Shown in pieces: positions 19,202-28,935 of a stretch of 45,791 nucleotides of DNA. Origin of the DNA: Betaproteobacteria bacterium. Lineage in GTDB: Bacteria > Pseudomonadota > Gammaproteobacteria > Burkholderiales > SG8-39. Under the pieces are notes generated by a model. The model was given only the letters and a program-made list of their open reading frames with translations. It had not been told where the DNA came from and searched no databases. The translations under genes were made by a program, and so were the position numbers. Position 1 is the first letter of the stretch. Every line of letters begins with the position of its first letter. The stretch lies in NCBI GenBank assembly GCA_947478805.1, contig CANJXQ010000017.1, forward strand, positions 1 through 45,791, given 5' to 3'.

Positions 19202-22042
19202 ATGGAAAAGAGCTTTGACCCCAAGGCCATTGAGCAACATTGGTATCCCGTGTGGGAGAGTCGTGGTTATTTTTCACATTCAGAAGATTCCGCGGCGCCC
19301 AACTACTGCATCCAACTCCCACCGCCCAACGTTACCGGGACGCTGCACATGGGACACGCGTTCCAGCAAACTCTGATGGACGCACTAGTCAGATATAACC
19401 GCATGCTGGGATTCAATACCAACTGGGTTGTAGGCACGGACCATGCTGGCATCGCCACACAAATCGTGGTTGAAAGGCAGCTTGAAAGTGAGGGCAAGAG
19501 CAGACATGACCTAGGAAGAGACGCATTTTTAGCCAAGGTGGCTGAATGGAAGAAGCAGTCAGGTTCAACGATTACGCGTCAGATGCGTCGCTTGGGAGTT
19601 TCGGCAAATTGGACCTACGCCGATTCTGAAGGGCAGTCTGCAGGCTACTTCACGATGGATAGCCAGATGTCTGCAGCGGTAACCGAGGTATTCGTCCGAC
19701 TGCACGAAGACGGACTTCTCTATCGCGGAAAGCGATTAGTCAACTGGGACCCTGTGTTAGGTACCGCGGTCTCTGATCTCGAAGTCGATACCGAAGAAGA
19801 AGATGGAAAGATATGGGAGATCCGATATCCATGTGAAGACGGTATCGGCGAATTAGTCGTGGCGACCACTCGTCCAGAGACACTTCTGGGCGATGTCGCA
19901 GTAGCGGTACACCCGGATGACAATCGATATAAACAATTCATCGGAAAAAATGTAATTCTACCCCTAACGGGTCGATCCATTCCTGTCATTGCAGACGAGT
20001 ATGTTGATGCCTCCTTTGGCACTGGCTGCGTCAAGATCACTCCTGGGCACGATTTCAATGACTACACTGTCGGCGCGCGCCACAATCTTCCCATCCACTC
20101 GATTTTCACCCTGGATGGCAAAATCGTTTCTGACAATGATTTACCTGCTCCAGACAGGAAGCGCCTCAAGGAGAAAAATGAGTCGACCGCGCGTCAATTG
20201 AAGATCCCTGCCCCATACTGGGGATTAGACCGATTCGTTGCGCGAGGCGCTATTCTTGAAGACCTTCGCAATGCCGGCCTACTTGTGAATGAGAAATCTC
20301 ATAGATTGCGAGTCCCGCGCTCTGGGCGTACTGGCGTCATTGTTGAACCAATGATCACTGATCAATGGTTCGTGAGAACCGAAGGGCTAGCCGAGCGCGC
20401 GTTGAAAGCGGTATCGGATGGAAGTATCCGCTTCTATCCCGACCATTGGGTTACCACCTACAATCATTGGCTCGAAAACATTCAGGACTGGTGTATCTCA
20501 AGGCAGTTGTGGTGGGGCCACCAAATCCCCGCTTGGCATGACCCTGCAGGCAACATCTATGTTGGCCGCAACGAAGAAGAGGCGCTTGCCAAGGCATCTC
20601 GCAACGGTTACCTAGGAAAATTGACGCGGGATCCTGACGTCCTAGACACCTGGTTTTCATCAGCCCTAGTCCCGTTTACTAGCCTTGGATGGCCATCAGA
20701 ACCAAAAGACCTGGAAAAATTCCTGCCATCATCAGTGTTGGTTACAGGGTTTGACATCATTTTCTTCTGGGTTGCCAGAATGATCATGATGACCCTTCAC
20801 TTCACGGGAAAAGTACCCTTCCGAGATGTCTATATCAATGCCCTTGTTCGTGACGCAGATGGACAAAAAATGTCCAAATCCAAAGGCAATACGCTCGACC
20901 CCATTGACTTAATCGACGGGACCACAATACAGGCCCTGGTTGAAAAATCGACCATTGGACTCATGAAAAGTGAGCACAAGGCGAAGGTAGAGCGGTACAT
21001 CCAGAAGAACTTTTCAAATGGCATTCCCGCATTCGGAACGGATGCACTGCGTTTCACTTTCTCGTCTCTGGCAACCTTTTCACGCACCCTTAATTTTGAT
21101 CTTTCCCGTTGCGAGGGTTACCGAAATTTTTGCAACAAACTCTGGAACGCGACCCGATTCGTCCTGATGAATACGGAGTCGAAAGATTGCGGAACCGACC
21201 ATTCGCTAGAGGTACATCTATCGCATGCTGACCATTGGATAATTAGTGCGCTACAGCGCACGGAGCTGGCTGTTGAAACCGGGTTCAAGGAATATCGATT
21301 TGACCAAGTAGCAAGCGCAATCTACCACTTCGTTTGGGAAGAGTACTGCGATTGGTACCTGGAGTTTGCCAAGGTACAACTGGTCCATGGGGGGGAACAG
21401 CAGCAACGAGGTACTCGTAGGACACTAGTGCTAGTACTTGAATCGATTTTGAGGTTATCTCACCCGATTATTCCCTTCATCACGGAAGAGCTCTGGCAAA
21501 AGATTGCGCCGCTGGCCGGAAAAACGGGGGAAAGCGTAATGATCGCGCCTTATCCCCGATACGACGAAAGTAAAATCAACGTAGATGCAGAACAGTTCAT
21601 TGGTCAACTCAAGGAGCTAGTTGCAGCGTGCCGCAATCTTCGCTCCGAATCCAAGCTGTCGCCAGGGGAACGCGCGCCCCTTCTGACAAGCGGAGACAGA
21701 ACGTTCTTAAGTGCCTGCTTCCCCTATCTCGTTTCACTAGGCCGCATGTCGGCCGCGACATACGTCAACGAACTACCGAATGCCGACGCACCCGTTGCCA
21801 TAGTTCGCGAGAATAAATTGATGCTCCATATTGAGATTGACCTTGAAGCAGAGATTGACCGACTCGGCAAGGAAATCTCCCGAGCAGAACTTGATATTTC
21901 GAGGGCGCAAAGCAAGTTATCCAATGAGAGTTTTGTAAAAAAAGCTCCAGTCGCCGTCGTGCATCAAGAACAGGAACGGCTACATGCTGCTCAAGCAACT
22001 CTGGAAAAACTGAGTTATCAATTGGAACAGCTGAGACGGTAA
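19202..22042 (+). CDS. valS: Valyl-tRNA synthetase
   Basis: A 946-residue class I synthetase. The HIGH-type motif is [14 protein letters not shown], the KMSKS loop is [15 protein letters not shown], and the CP1 editing domain lies between them ([13 protein letters not shown]). The [20 protein letters not shown] and [14 protein letters not shown] segments are typical. The C-terminus ends in a coiled-coil arm (about residues 880-946) that contacts tRNA. I chose ATG 19202 because E. coli ValS starts MEKTYNP. A GTG six nt upstream is also in frame. The gene converges with tusA. Confidence 0.97.
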   Translation: MEKSFDPKAIEQHWYPVWESRGYFSHSEDSAAPNYCIQLPPPNVTGTLHMGHAFQQTLMDALVRYNRMLGFNTNWVVGTDHAGIATQIVVERQLESEGKSRHDLGRDAFLAKVAEWKKQSGSTITRQMRRLGVSANWTYADSEGQSAGYFTMDSQMSAAVTEVFVRLHEDGLLYRGKRLVNWDPVLGTAVSDLEVDTEEEDGKIWEIRYPCEDGIGELVVATTRPETLLGDVAVAVHPDDNRYKQFIGKNVILPLTGRSIPVIADEYVDASFGTGCVKITPGHDFNDYTVGARHNLPIHSIFTLDGKIVSDNDLPAPDRKRLKEKNESTARQLKIPAPYWGLDRFVARGAILEDLRNAGLLVNEKSHRLRVPRSGRTGVIVEPMITDQWFVRTEGLAERALKAVSDGSIRFYPDHWVTTYNHWLENIQDWCISRQLWWGHQIPAWHDPAGNIYVGRNEEEALAKASRNGYLGKLTRDPDVLDTWFSSALVPFTSLGWPSEPKDLEKFLPSSVLVTGFDIIFFWVARMIMMTLHFTGKVPFRDVYINALVRDADGQKMSKSKGNTLDPIDLIDGTTIQALVEKSTIGLMKSEHKAKVERYIQKNFSNGIPAFGTDALRFTFSSLATFSRTLNFDLSRCEGYRNFCNKLWNATRFVLMNTESKDCGTDHSLEVHLSHADHWIISALQRTELAVETGFKEYRFDQVASAIYHFVWEEYCDWYLEFAKVQLVHGGEQQQRGTRRTLVLVLESILRLSHPIIPFITEELWQKIAPLAGKTGESVMIAPYPRYDESKINVDAEQFIGQLKELVAACRNLRSESKLSPGERAPLLTSGDRTFLSACFPYLVSLGRMSAATYVNELPNADAPVAIVRENKLMLHIEIDLEAEIDRLGKEISRAELDISRAQSKLSNESFVKKAPVAVVHQEQERLHAAQATLEKLSYQLEQLRR

Positions 22043-22079
22043 AGCCACCAATCGCCCCGAGCGCAACTAAGTACGACCA

Positions 22080-22307
22080 TTAGCGCTTTCGTATGTAGAA
22101 GACAAACACCTGCTCTTCTTCCGTCATATGAAGGAGTTCGTTCCCGGTCTGTTTAGAAAATGCCTGAAAATCCTTCATCGCCCCCGGATCCGTCGCCAGT
22201 ACGCGCATAACTTGCCCACGGTCCATCCCGGCAAGTCCCTTTTTCGTTCGTAAAATTGGTAATGGGCAGTTTAGGCCCCGCGCGTCAAGTTCTTTGTCAA
22301 ATTGCAT
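22080..22307 (-). CDS. TusA/SirA-family sulfurtransferase
   Basis: A 75-residue protein of the TusA fold. The signature LDARGLNCPLPIL carries the CPxP motif with the reactive cysteine at residue 14 from this start. The rest (RVLATDPGAMKDFQAFSKQTGNELL) matches the family. TusA-like proteins carry persulfide sulfur for tRNA thiolation, molybdenum cofactor synthesis or sulfur oxidation. The start at 22307 has AGAGG at usable spacing. An ATG four codons earlier (22319) has its AGAGG too close. A moaC gene lies about 1.6 kb away, but no direct operon link is visible. Confidence 0.88.
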   Translation of the reverse strand: MQFDKELDARGLNCPLPILRTKKGLAGMDRGQVMRVLATDPGAMKDFQAFSKQTGNELLHMTEEEQVFVFYIRKR

Positions 22308-22366
22308 TGGGCCTCTCATACCTCTAAGAATTCAAACCAAACGATTAATCGCAAAAGGGGGAGATT

Positions 22367-23824
22367 TTATCGATCTCGAATTTCATCAGCGCGTTGCCTA
22401 CGAAAATCCCTCAATCGGGCCTCAACGGTAGACAACTGGTAGAACGTACCATCTCCTCCCTTTAACGCTAACTGCAATTGATCTATGGCCGCCTGCACCG
22501 CACCTTGTAGATAATAGACTTCCGCCTGAGCCTGGTGCTGAAGTAGTATTTGACCGAGCGCCGAAAATGATGCGGCTTGCAAAGCATACAGCCGTCCATC
22601 ATGCGCATCGATGCGCAAGCGCCTTTCAATTTCAAGCAAAGCACCATGGTGGTCCCCAAGCTTCTGCATCGACTGAATTGCCGCATACTGAAGTGGCCGA
22701 TACCCGGGATAACGCGCTATCGCAGCTTTTTGCAGATTCAAAGCAGATTCGTAATCCGCTTGAGCGGATCTTATCTCCGCCCCCAGCATACTGAATATCG
22801 GACTTTCACCAACACTGCCTCCCGCCAGCAACAATTGACGCTGTGCTTCGACCAAGCCCCGTGTACGCAATAGCGCCACAGCTAACCCATATCGCGCTAC
22901 ACCTTCATTGACATAGCGCTTTTCTCGGATTTGTTGCACGAAATAGGCAACAGCATCGGCCGCGTTGCCTTGCTCTGCCCGCATTTTCGCCCTGATCAGA
23001 AGGAAATCGATTCGGTCGACTCGTTGTTTATATGCAATTACTTGCGTGCGATTCTGTATGTCCGATATGCGTTCGGCCGTCAACGGGTGTGTCTGAAGAT
23101 AGGACGGAGCGCCGTTTTCATGGAGCCTGCTCGCCTTTTGGAGACGCTCAAAAAAACTCACCATCCCATTGACGTCAAACCCCGCACGGCGAAGTACATC
23201 CAGCCCGACCCGATCAGCCTCTCGCTCAAAATCCCGCGTGTACCCCAACTGCGCCTGAATTGAGCCCGCTTGAGACATCATCGCAATTGCCTGCCCTGCC
23301 TGCGCATTGCTTCTTGCCGCAAGCAGGCCAATCAGCATGCCTGCAACGCCAACGACCGATAACTGTGACTGTTTCCCTAGCCCCCTGGAAATATGGCGCT
23401 GCGTAATATGGGATATTTCGTGAGCAAGTACAGCTGCGAGTTCAGATTCTGTTTGCGCAGCAAGCAATAGTCCCGTATGTACTCCGACGAATCCTCCAGG
23501 CATCGCAAAAGCATTAATCATCGGGTCTGAAATTAAAAAGAACTCATATCGTAGGTCGGTAGAGTTACTCGCCGCCACAAGACTCATTCCCAAGGTATTG
23601 ATGTAATCCAATGCCACTGGATCGTCAATAAATGACGGGTCTTTGCGAATTTGCCCCATTGCCTCCACTCCTACCCTACGTTCCATCTGCGGGGAGAGTG
23701 AAGCAGTTGAGGAATCCCCCAATTCTGGTAGCGAAGTGGCGGTATGCTGGTCGCCCAGTGCTGCCAACGAAGGCAATGCAGCGGCAAGGCAAATCAACCA
23801 TACAAAGACAATTCCACGCGTCAT
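22367..23824 (-). CDS. Periplasmic M48 metalloprotease with TPR domain (BepA/YfgC-like)
   Basis: A 485-residue protein. A signal peptide covers residues 1-24 ([21 protein letters not shown]). The M48 domain has the zinc motif HEISH at residues 135-139 and the third ligand region [13 protein letters not shown]. The C-terminal half (about 250-470) is a tetratricopeptide region. This is the BepA (YfgC) layout, a periplasmic protease and chaperone that supports LptD and BAM-dependent outer-membrane protein assembly. The start gives a clean signal peptide. An extension to 23878 would add 18 non-signal residues. It is divergent from moaC with about 90 nt between starts. Confidence 0.9.
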   Translation of the reverse strand: MTRGIVFVWLICLAAALPSLAALGDQHTATSLPELGDSSTASLSPQMERRVGVEAMGQIRKDPSFIDDPVALDYINTLGMSLVAASNSTDLRYEFFLISDPMINAFAMPGGFVGVHTGLLLAAQTESELAAVLAHEISHITQRHISRGLGKQSQLSVVGVAGMLIGLLAARSNAQAGQAIAMMSQAGSIQAQLGYTRDFEREADRVGLDVLRRAGFDVNGMVSFFERLQKASRLHENGAPSYLQTHPLTAERISDIQNRTQVIAYKQRVDRIDFLLIRAKMRAEQGNAADAVAYFVQQIREKRYVNEGVARYGLAVALLRTRGLVEAQRQLLLAGGSVGESPIFSMLGAEIRSAQADYESALNLQKAAIARYPGYRPLQYAAIQSMQKLGDHHGALLEIERRLRIDAHDGRLYALQAASFSALGQILLQHQAQAEVYYLQGAVQAAIDQLQLALKGGDGTFYQLSTVEARLRDFRRQRADEIRDR

Positions 23825-23914
23825 CGCGATATGATACTTGAGTGCGAATATTCGCTCACAATAGGTCCGGAATACCAACTCGTTTGCAGTACATCACTCG
23901 GGAGTGATCAGTCA

Positions 23915-24409
23915 GTGAAGACATCCTTTTCTCATTTTGACAAGAATGGCCAAGCCATCATGGTCGATGTCAGTGAAAAGCCTGAGTCCCACCGCATTGC
24001 AATAGCCAGCGGAACGATATCTATGTTGCCCGCCACATTTCGTCGGATATCTAAGGGCAAGTCCGGAAAAGGGGATGTCCTGGGAGTAGCGCGTATTGCC
24101 GCGATCCAGGGAGCGAAACGAGCCAGCGAACTCATACCCTTGTGTCATCCGCTGCAAATAAGCAAGGTATCGATCGACTTTGAGCGCGATAGCACCCGTT
24201 CCCAACTCTCCCTAATTGCGACGGTATCCGCAACTGGTAGAACGGGAGTTGAAATGGAGGCATTGGCTGCGGTCAGTATCGGCTTGCTTACCGTATATGA
24301 CATGTGCAAAGCCATAGATCGTGGCATGAGGATCGAATCGATTTTTCTCAGGGAAAAATCGGGCGGAAGATCCGGTCACTTCCTTAATCCAATCGGAATA
24401 TCCAAATAG
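23915..24409 (+). CDS. moaC: Cyclic pyranopterin monophosphate synthase
   Basis: A 164-residue protein (E. coli MoaC 161). With MoaA it converts GTP to cyclic pyranopterin monophosphate, the first step of molybdenum cofactor synthesis. Key segments are [62 protein letters not shown] and YDMCKAID, with the tail [11 protein letters not shown] chose GTG 23915, preceded by GGGAG about 10 nt upstream. The open frame continues upstream to 23744 but overlaps the bepA-like gene and does not match MoaC. It converges with the GT61 gene. Confidence 0.93.
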   Translation: MKTSFSHFDKNGQAIMVDVSEKPESHRIAIASGTISMLPATFRRISKGKSGKGDVLGVARIAAIQGAKRASELIPLCHPLQISKVSIDFERDSTRSQLSLIATVSATGRTGVEMEALAAVSIGLLTVYDMCKAIDRGMRIESIFLREKSGGRSGHFLNPIGISK

Positions 24410-24444
24410 CAAGTGGCTGACCATCGCAAGTCAATCATTTGTCC

Positions 24445-26313
24445 TTACCGGCCACCAGCAGGTAGTGAATCAAGGAATTGGGCAACCAGTTTCGGGTCTA
24501 CTGAATAATCGCATTTGGATTGCAAGGCGTTGGTTGAGTAATCCGCCCGTGCCAGGAGATAAGTCATCGAATGACCTAATTGGGCACATACAAAATATGA
24601 CCTCAACTTGTGCTCCCCTTGCAAAATAATGACCCCGACATTCGCCCCCTGCGGTGCCACAACCATGTTTGCCAATGAATCATCATCGAAGCCAATCACC
24701 GCCGACGCATCGCTTAAAATTGAAATTAGCTGCATTGGCGGGGTTTCGACCGCGTCGACTAACTCGAACCCATGCCTTGATAGCATGGGCATTAAATCAG
24801 ATTGATTACTAAGCCGTGAATGAGGCGCAGCACTTCTTGAAAGGAACACCCGCCGGAATCGGCCTCTGTGACCACTCGCAAGTTTGCGACGGAGATATTG
24901 CAATCCGATTGGAGATATCCAATGTCCAATCGACATAAGTGACGGCACTACTAACTGAGATACATGCAGTTGACAGCCTAGCGGATAGCTCCGTAGCTTG
25001 CTGCAATCTACCCCGATTGCGTCTAGCATTGCTCTACGCGGCTCGGTCAGATCCTCACGGATAGCTAGGCTTACATTCTTATAGTCAGGGTGTTGTTCCA
25101 GTGCCCAAAAACGGGCCAGAGTCTCAAACATCCACGAGTAGTGGTCTCCGCCTCCTCCCAATACCGCACACAAGCCCCCTAATGCAACCCGGGGCACCGG
25201 TAGTTCCAGCATCACCCGAAGATCATCAGTCGCATGAATGACACCCTCCCCCCGCAGCAGAAAGGACTGAGGCGTGTTCACCACACCATCCAGCAGAAGT
25301 CGGGAATCTTCCGACACGATCGCCAACTGGCTCGGCAATACGCGGCAAGATTTCATGGAAGCCAAATACAACTCTGGGATAAACGGCCTCCCCAATGTCA
25401 ACCCCTCCTTCGCGTCCGAAGGTAGGGTATGGAATTGTGGAAGACTTAGGGCTTGGGCTCGTGCAAGAGATACATACTGCTCTCCTCTACGCGCACACCA
25501 CTCCTTGGGTCCCTCGACTCTCGTTGCCACATACTCCTTGGGTCTTGTTTCTATCGTTCGGTTGAGTTGTCTAAATGACTCCCAATGCGTTTGCGCATCC
25601 TGCTCCCAGCCCATTTCAAACATGCACCGTGCCATTTCCAAATGTCCTTCGGCATTTTTGGAATCAGCTGCGATTGCATTGCGCAACACTTCAATCGCCC
25701 AAAAAGTCTCCCCCGTCTCTCTAAATAGGGCCCCAAGACGGCCTTTCCAATACGATTCCAGCGCCGTTTTTTCTCCATTGTCGTAATCAGAGGAAACCCC
25801 TAGTATGTCAAGCGCTGCCTGGTACTCTGTGGCCGCATCCTTGGGATGCCCCTCTTCACGGTAGAGCTCCGCAAGCTCAAAATGTGCTCGCGCCATTTTT
25901 GGATCAAGCAAGAGAACATTCCTGAAAAAATGCTCAGCTAATCTTGGCTCCCCGTTTGCGCGATGCAGCCTCGCAAGATTGAAATGTGGTGCCACATCTG
26001 CGTTGTCGCGTTGCAGCGAACTCTCCAAACAGCGAAGTGCGTCGCTGGACCTCCCCAATCGACGGTACGTTTCACCCAGATTGCCATACACCAACGCGTC
26101 ATCGGCACCTGCCTCAATAGCCCTCTCAAACCAGCTCAACGCTTCAGGAAATCGTTCTCTACGAAGGGCAACTACTCCAAGGACGCAAAGTACAGAAATT
26201 GGCGATTCCGTAGCGGACAAGATTTTCGTGGCGAGGCGCTCCGCCCGATCCAGTTCACCCTTTAACAGCGCATCGCGGGCGTCCTCGATGCTTTCAACCG
26301 ACTTTCGAGACAT
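24445..26313 (-). CDS. TPR protein with GT61/DUF563 glycosyltransferase domain
   Basis: A 622-residue cytoplasmic protein in two parts. Residues about 1-250 are tetratricopeptide repeats (ALSWFERAIEAGADDALVYGNLGETYRRLGR and following copies). Residues about 330-610 resemble GT61/DUF563 glycosyltransferases: GGGGDHYSWMFETLARFWAL near residue 390, RRVFLSRSAAPHSRLSNQSDL, and the late HGFELVD and IGFDDDSLANMVVAPQGA segments. Known GT61 members add xylose or GlcNAc-type sugars. A TPR-GT61 fusion suggests a protein or scaffolded glycan as acceptor. It is divergent from the OGT-like gene across a 522-nt gap, so both may belong to one glycosylation system. Sugar and target are unknown. Confidence 0.8.
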   Translation of the reverse strand: MSRKSVESIEDARDALLKGELDRAERLATKILSATESPISVLCVLGVVALRRERFPEALSWFERAIEAGADDALVYGNLGETYRRLGRSSDALRCLESSLQRDNADVAPHFNLARLHRANGEPRLAEHFFRNVLLLDPKMARAHFELAELYREEGHPKDAATEYQAALDILGVSSDYDNGEKTALESYWKGRLGALFRETGETFWAIEVLRNAIAADSKNAEGHLEMARCMFEMGWEQDAQTHWESFRQLNRTIETRPKEYVATRVEGPKEWCARRGEQYVSLARAQALSLPQFHTLPSDAKEGLTLGRPFIPELYLASMKSCRVLPSQLAIVSEDSRLLLDGVVNTPQSFLLRGEGVIHATDDLRVMLELPVPRVALGGLCAVLGGGGDHYSWMFETLARFWALEQHPDYKNVSLAIREDLTEPRRAMLDAIGVDCSKLRSYPLGCQLHVSQLVVPSLMSIGHWISPIGLQYLRRKLASGHRGRFRRVFLSRSAAPHSRLSNQSDLMPMLSRHGFELVDAVETPPMQLISILSDASAVIGFDDDSLANMVVAPQGANVGVIILQGEHKLRSYFVCAQLGHSMTYLLARADYSTNALQSKCDYSVDPKLVAQFLDSLPAGGR

Positions 26314-26835
26314 TTGAATGGCTTATTTTCCAGTACGGCAGGAGATCTCTTCTGTAATGCGCTGCAGACCTTTTACATAGTAACAAGCTGCGACTTCATA
26401 CTGATGTGAATAATGACACAGTGACGTATTTGAAAATCCTACTATGTCCTCTACTTGGCCCAGTCTTTCCTTTCACTCAAGACAGGGCGGGAGATCCGGA
26501 CAATTTATCGCTCCAAGATACGTCATCAGGACGAACCAACCCTAATTTCTACCGATTAGCGCTTTCTAGGGATATTGATCAGAATCGACGCATCTGATTG
26601 CAAAATTGGCTCGGCTCGCGATTATCCGTATAATTTGCACACATGGCATTGCAGAGACCGTTTTGTCCCGCCAAGCTGTTTGTCCATCAGTTCAGGATGC
26701 ACTGTCATACGGTTGTTGGCCCTTCCGGTTGCAGCTTGATTTGCCTCATTTTCAAGATGAAACACAATTGCTTTCCCGGTGCCTTCGCGCTGCGCATACC
26801 GCACTAGCGCAAAGATCTCTGTCGCTCATGTATCT
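26314..26835. other. 522-nt divergent intergenic region with a strong plus-strand promoter
   Basis: No supported gene. It carries a sigma-70 promoter on the plus strand (26606-26634) that would give a roughly 200-nt leader before the OGT-like gene. A 53-codon plus-strand frame starts at ATG 26643, only about 2 nt after the predicted transcription start. It is Cys-rich and has no ribosome-binding site. I found no convincing promoter for the minus-strand GT61 gene. Confidence 0.5.
26606..26634 (+). promoter_or_regulatory. Sigma-70 promoter for the OGT-like gene and glycosylation operon
   Basis: TTGGCT (26606-26611) and a perfect TATAAT (26629-26634) are separated by exactly 17 nt. Transcription would begin near 26641, about 195 nt before the first plausible OGT start. 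It may drive much of the downstream gene run. Confidence 0.7.
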
Positions 26836-28545
26836 ATGCTGATCACTATGTTGAGGCGCGCGTTCCGCGTGCTCTCACAAAGCCCGACCGCTCGCGTACC
26901 GCCCACGAAATCTAAAGTTGATGAGGAACGACGTCTGTGGACGTTTCTCGAGCAAGCACGTTTGGCGCACCAGCGTGGGGCCTTGGAGGAAGCGCTGCGT
27001 GCGTACGAAACCTCACTGCCACTGATACCAGAATCGCAGTCAGCAATGCGCGCAGCGGCATTGGTCAATATGGGAGTTGTTTTGCGTGAATTGGTGCGCA
27101 TGCCGGAGTCGATTACATGCATGCGAAATGCAATCGCGCTTCAACCGAGCTCGCATGTTGCCCATTACAATCTGGGCCTCAACCTCTACGAGATCGGACA
27201 ACCGGAAGGCGCCGAAGCCAGTCTTGACATGGCATTGGCAATCCAACCGGACTTTCAAGCTGCCCATAGCACCCGCCTGTGCCTATTTGGACTATCGCGC
27301 AATCATGATCCTGCGCGCGTATTGCTCGAACATCGACGATGGGCCGAGCAATTTGCGGATCCACTCACCAAGAAATCTCCATCTCATCAAAACAACCTCA
27401 CCCGTGAGCGACGACTCACAATAGGGTACGTCTCCGCAGACTTCAAGGAGCACTCCGTCGCACATTTCATTAGTCCCATATTGGCCAACCATAACCGGTC
27501 ACGGTTCCGGGTCATTTGTTACGACAATTGGCCCCAAAGTGACTCGACGACACAGCATCTGAGCATGCTCGTCGAAGAGTGGCGAAAAATTTGCAATTTG
27601 GATGATCTACAAGCCTCTGATTTGATTCGCGCCGATGGAGTTGACATCCTGATCGACTTATCTGGCCACACGACCGGCAACCGCTTGCTTATGTTCGCGC
27701 GAAAGCCGGCACCGGTACAGGCAAGCTGGTTAGGCTATATGTGCACTACTGGAATGGCGGCCATCGATTGGCATATCACTGACGCGCATCTTGATCCTCC
27801 AGGTGTCAGCGATGGCTGGTACTCGGAGCGTCTCATGCGAATAATCTGCGCCGCCGCTTTCGAGCCCCATCCGGAAAGCCCGCCGGTGAATACACTCCCC
27901 GCCCTGGCTAAAGGTTATGTGCGTTTTGGCTCATTCAATAATTACACGAAGATCAGCGACGAAGTGATCGCTTTGTGGGGGCGAATTCTTGCCAGCTTAC
28001 CCCAGGCTCGGCTCCTGCTAGTGGCAATGGGGGGAGACGAGGCCGAATTCCAGTTGCAGCTGCGTGCCCGTTTCGAGCGCCTGTCGCCCACCGGAGGTGT
28101 ATCGCATAGGATTGATGTTATGGGAAAGCGCCCCCTGAGGGACTTTTTGAGCCTCTTTCATCAAGTCGACATTGCGCTGGACCCGTTTCCCTACGGCGGC
28201 GGTACCACGACCCTGCACACCCTTTGGATGGGAGTGCCAGTGGTGACGTTAGAAGGCAAGTCAGAATTGGCCCGAGGCACTAGCGGCATGCTGAATGCAT
28301 GTCACCTCACGGACCTGGTTGCTCGGAGCGAGGAGGATTATCTGAGAATCAGTGTCGACTTGGCGAACACTCCTTTACGACTCGTCGACCTGAGATCGCA
28401 GCTCCGCGAGCGGCTCTCTAACTCATTTCTTGGAAACGCCCCCCTAGTCACACGCAGCCTCGAGGACGGATACATCCGCATGTGGGCAGACCATGTGCAG
28501 CGAATGAATACATCAGGTACTCACCGGCCTAGCGGATCGGAATAG
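26836..28545 (+). CDS. OGT/SPINDLY-type (GT41) TPR glycosyltransferase
   Basis: A 569-residue protein. Residues about 30-150 are tetratricopeptide repeats (HYNLGLNLYEIGQPEGAEASLDMALAIQPDFQAAH). The GT41 catalytic region follows: RRLTIGYVSADFKEHSVAHFI with the conserved histidine, APVQASWLGYMCTTGMAAIDWHITD, RFGSFNNYTKIS, and LDPFPYGGGTTTLHTLWMGVPVVTLEG near the end. GT41 enzymes transfer GlcNAc-type sugars to Ser/Thr of cytoplasmic proteins. Bacterial members often modify flagellin or adhesins. ATGs at 26836 and 26848 are both possible and neither has a clear ribosome-binding site. It starts the plus-strand glycosylation run. Confidence 0.88.
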   Translation: MLITMLRRAFRVLSQSPTARVPPTKSKVDEERRLWTFLEQARLAHQRGALEEALRAYETSLPLIPESQSAMRAAALVNMGVVLRELVRMPESITCMRNAIALQPSSHVAHYNLGLNLYEIGQPEGAEASLDMALAIQPDFQAAHSTRLCLFGLSRNHDPARVLLEHRRWAEQFADPLTKKSPSHQNNLTRERRLTIGYVSADFKEHSVAHFISPILANHNRSRFRVICYDNWPQSDSTTQHLSMLVEEWRKICNLDDLQASDLIRADGVDILIDLSGHTTGNRLLMFARKPAPVQASWLGYMCTTGMAAIDWHITDAHLDPPGVSDGWYSERLMRIICAAAFEPHPESPPVNTLPALAKGYVRFGSFNNYTKISDEVIALWGRILASLPQARLLLVAMGGDEAEFQLQLRARFERLSPTGGVSHRIDVMGKRPLRDFLSLFHQVDIALDPFPYGGGTTTLHTLWMGVPVVTLEGKSELARGTSGMLNACHLTDLVARSEEDYLRISVDLANTPLRLVDLRSQLRERLSNSFLGNAPLVTRSLEDGYIRMWADHVQRMNTSGTHRPSGSE

Positions 28546-28578
28546 CCTGAATTCCCGCCTACAACTGGCGACTTGTCA

Positions 28579-28616
28579 ATCGATGCGGCTTCCGAAGGAC
28601 CTGCCAGCGCATCGAT
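28579..28616. repeat. Perfect 9-bp inverted repeat between the OGT-like gene and the ACP gene
   Basis: ATCGATGCG (28579-28587) pairs with CGCATCGAT (28608-28616) around a 20-nt loop that itself contains TTCC/GGA. It is followed by CTGTGGAAAAAG rather than T residues, so it is not a standard terminator. It could attenuate or process the mRNA between the two genes. Confidence 0.5.
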
Positions 28617-28689
28617 CTGTGGAAAAAGTCCGTGCGGTAGTGGCTGGCACGAATTAGAATTGTATGTGCAGCTAGGAGAACATATCAGC

Positions 28690-28926
28690 ATGGAAGATTT
28701 CGATAATTTTGTTGCCAATTTCACCAGTGCGGTTGATTTCCAGGAGGAACGGGAGATCCGTGCTGACACCAAATTGGCCGATTTGCCTGAGTGGGATTCG
28801 CTTGCTGCGCTCGGCGTGATCATCATGTTTGATACGGAATACGGAGTGACCATCACGGGTGGTGACCTCAAGGCTTGCCCTACCATAAGCAGCATCTTCG
28901 AGTTGATCCAAGCCCGGCGAAAGTAG
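28690..28926 (+). CDS. Acyl carrier protein
   Basis: A 78-residue acidic four-helix carrier. The phosphopantetheine attachment serine is S37 in EWDSLAALGVI, followed by MFDTEYGVTITGGDL. The start at ATG 28690 is set by AGGAGAA (28674-28680). The longer in-frame extension to 28573 lacks family similarity. It lies 10 nt before the ketoacyl synthase III gene. Being separate from the usual fab cluster, it is probably a dedicated carrier for a small acyl group used in the neighbouring glycan pathway. Confidence 0.9.
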   Translation: MEDFDNFVANFTSAVDFQEEREIRADTKLADLPEWDSLAALGVIIMFDTEYGVTITGGDLKACPTISSIFELIQARRK

Positions 28927-28935
28927 GCCTTTCCC

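Noticed and set aside
26643-26804. 53-codon Cys-rich frame in the leader of the OGT gene as a real gene
   Set aside because: No ribosome-binding site and no recognisable family. Kept only as an observation.
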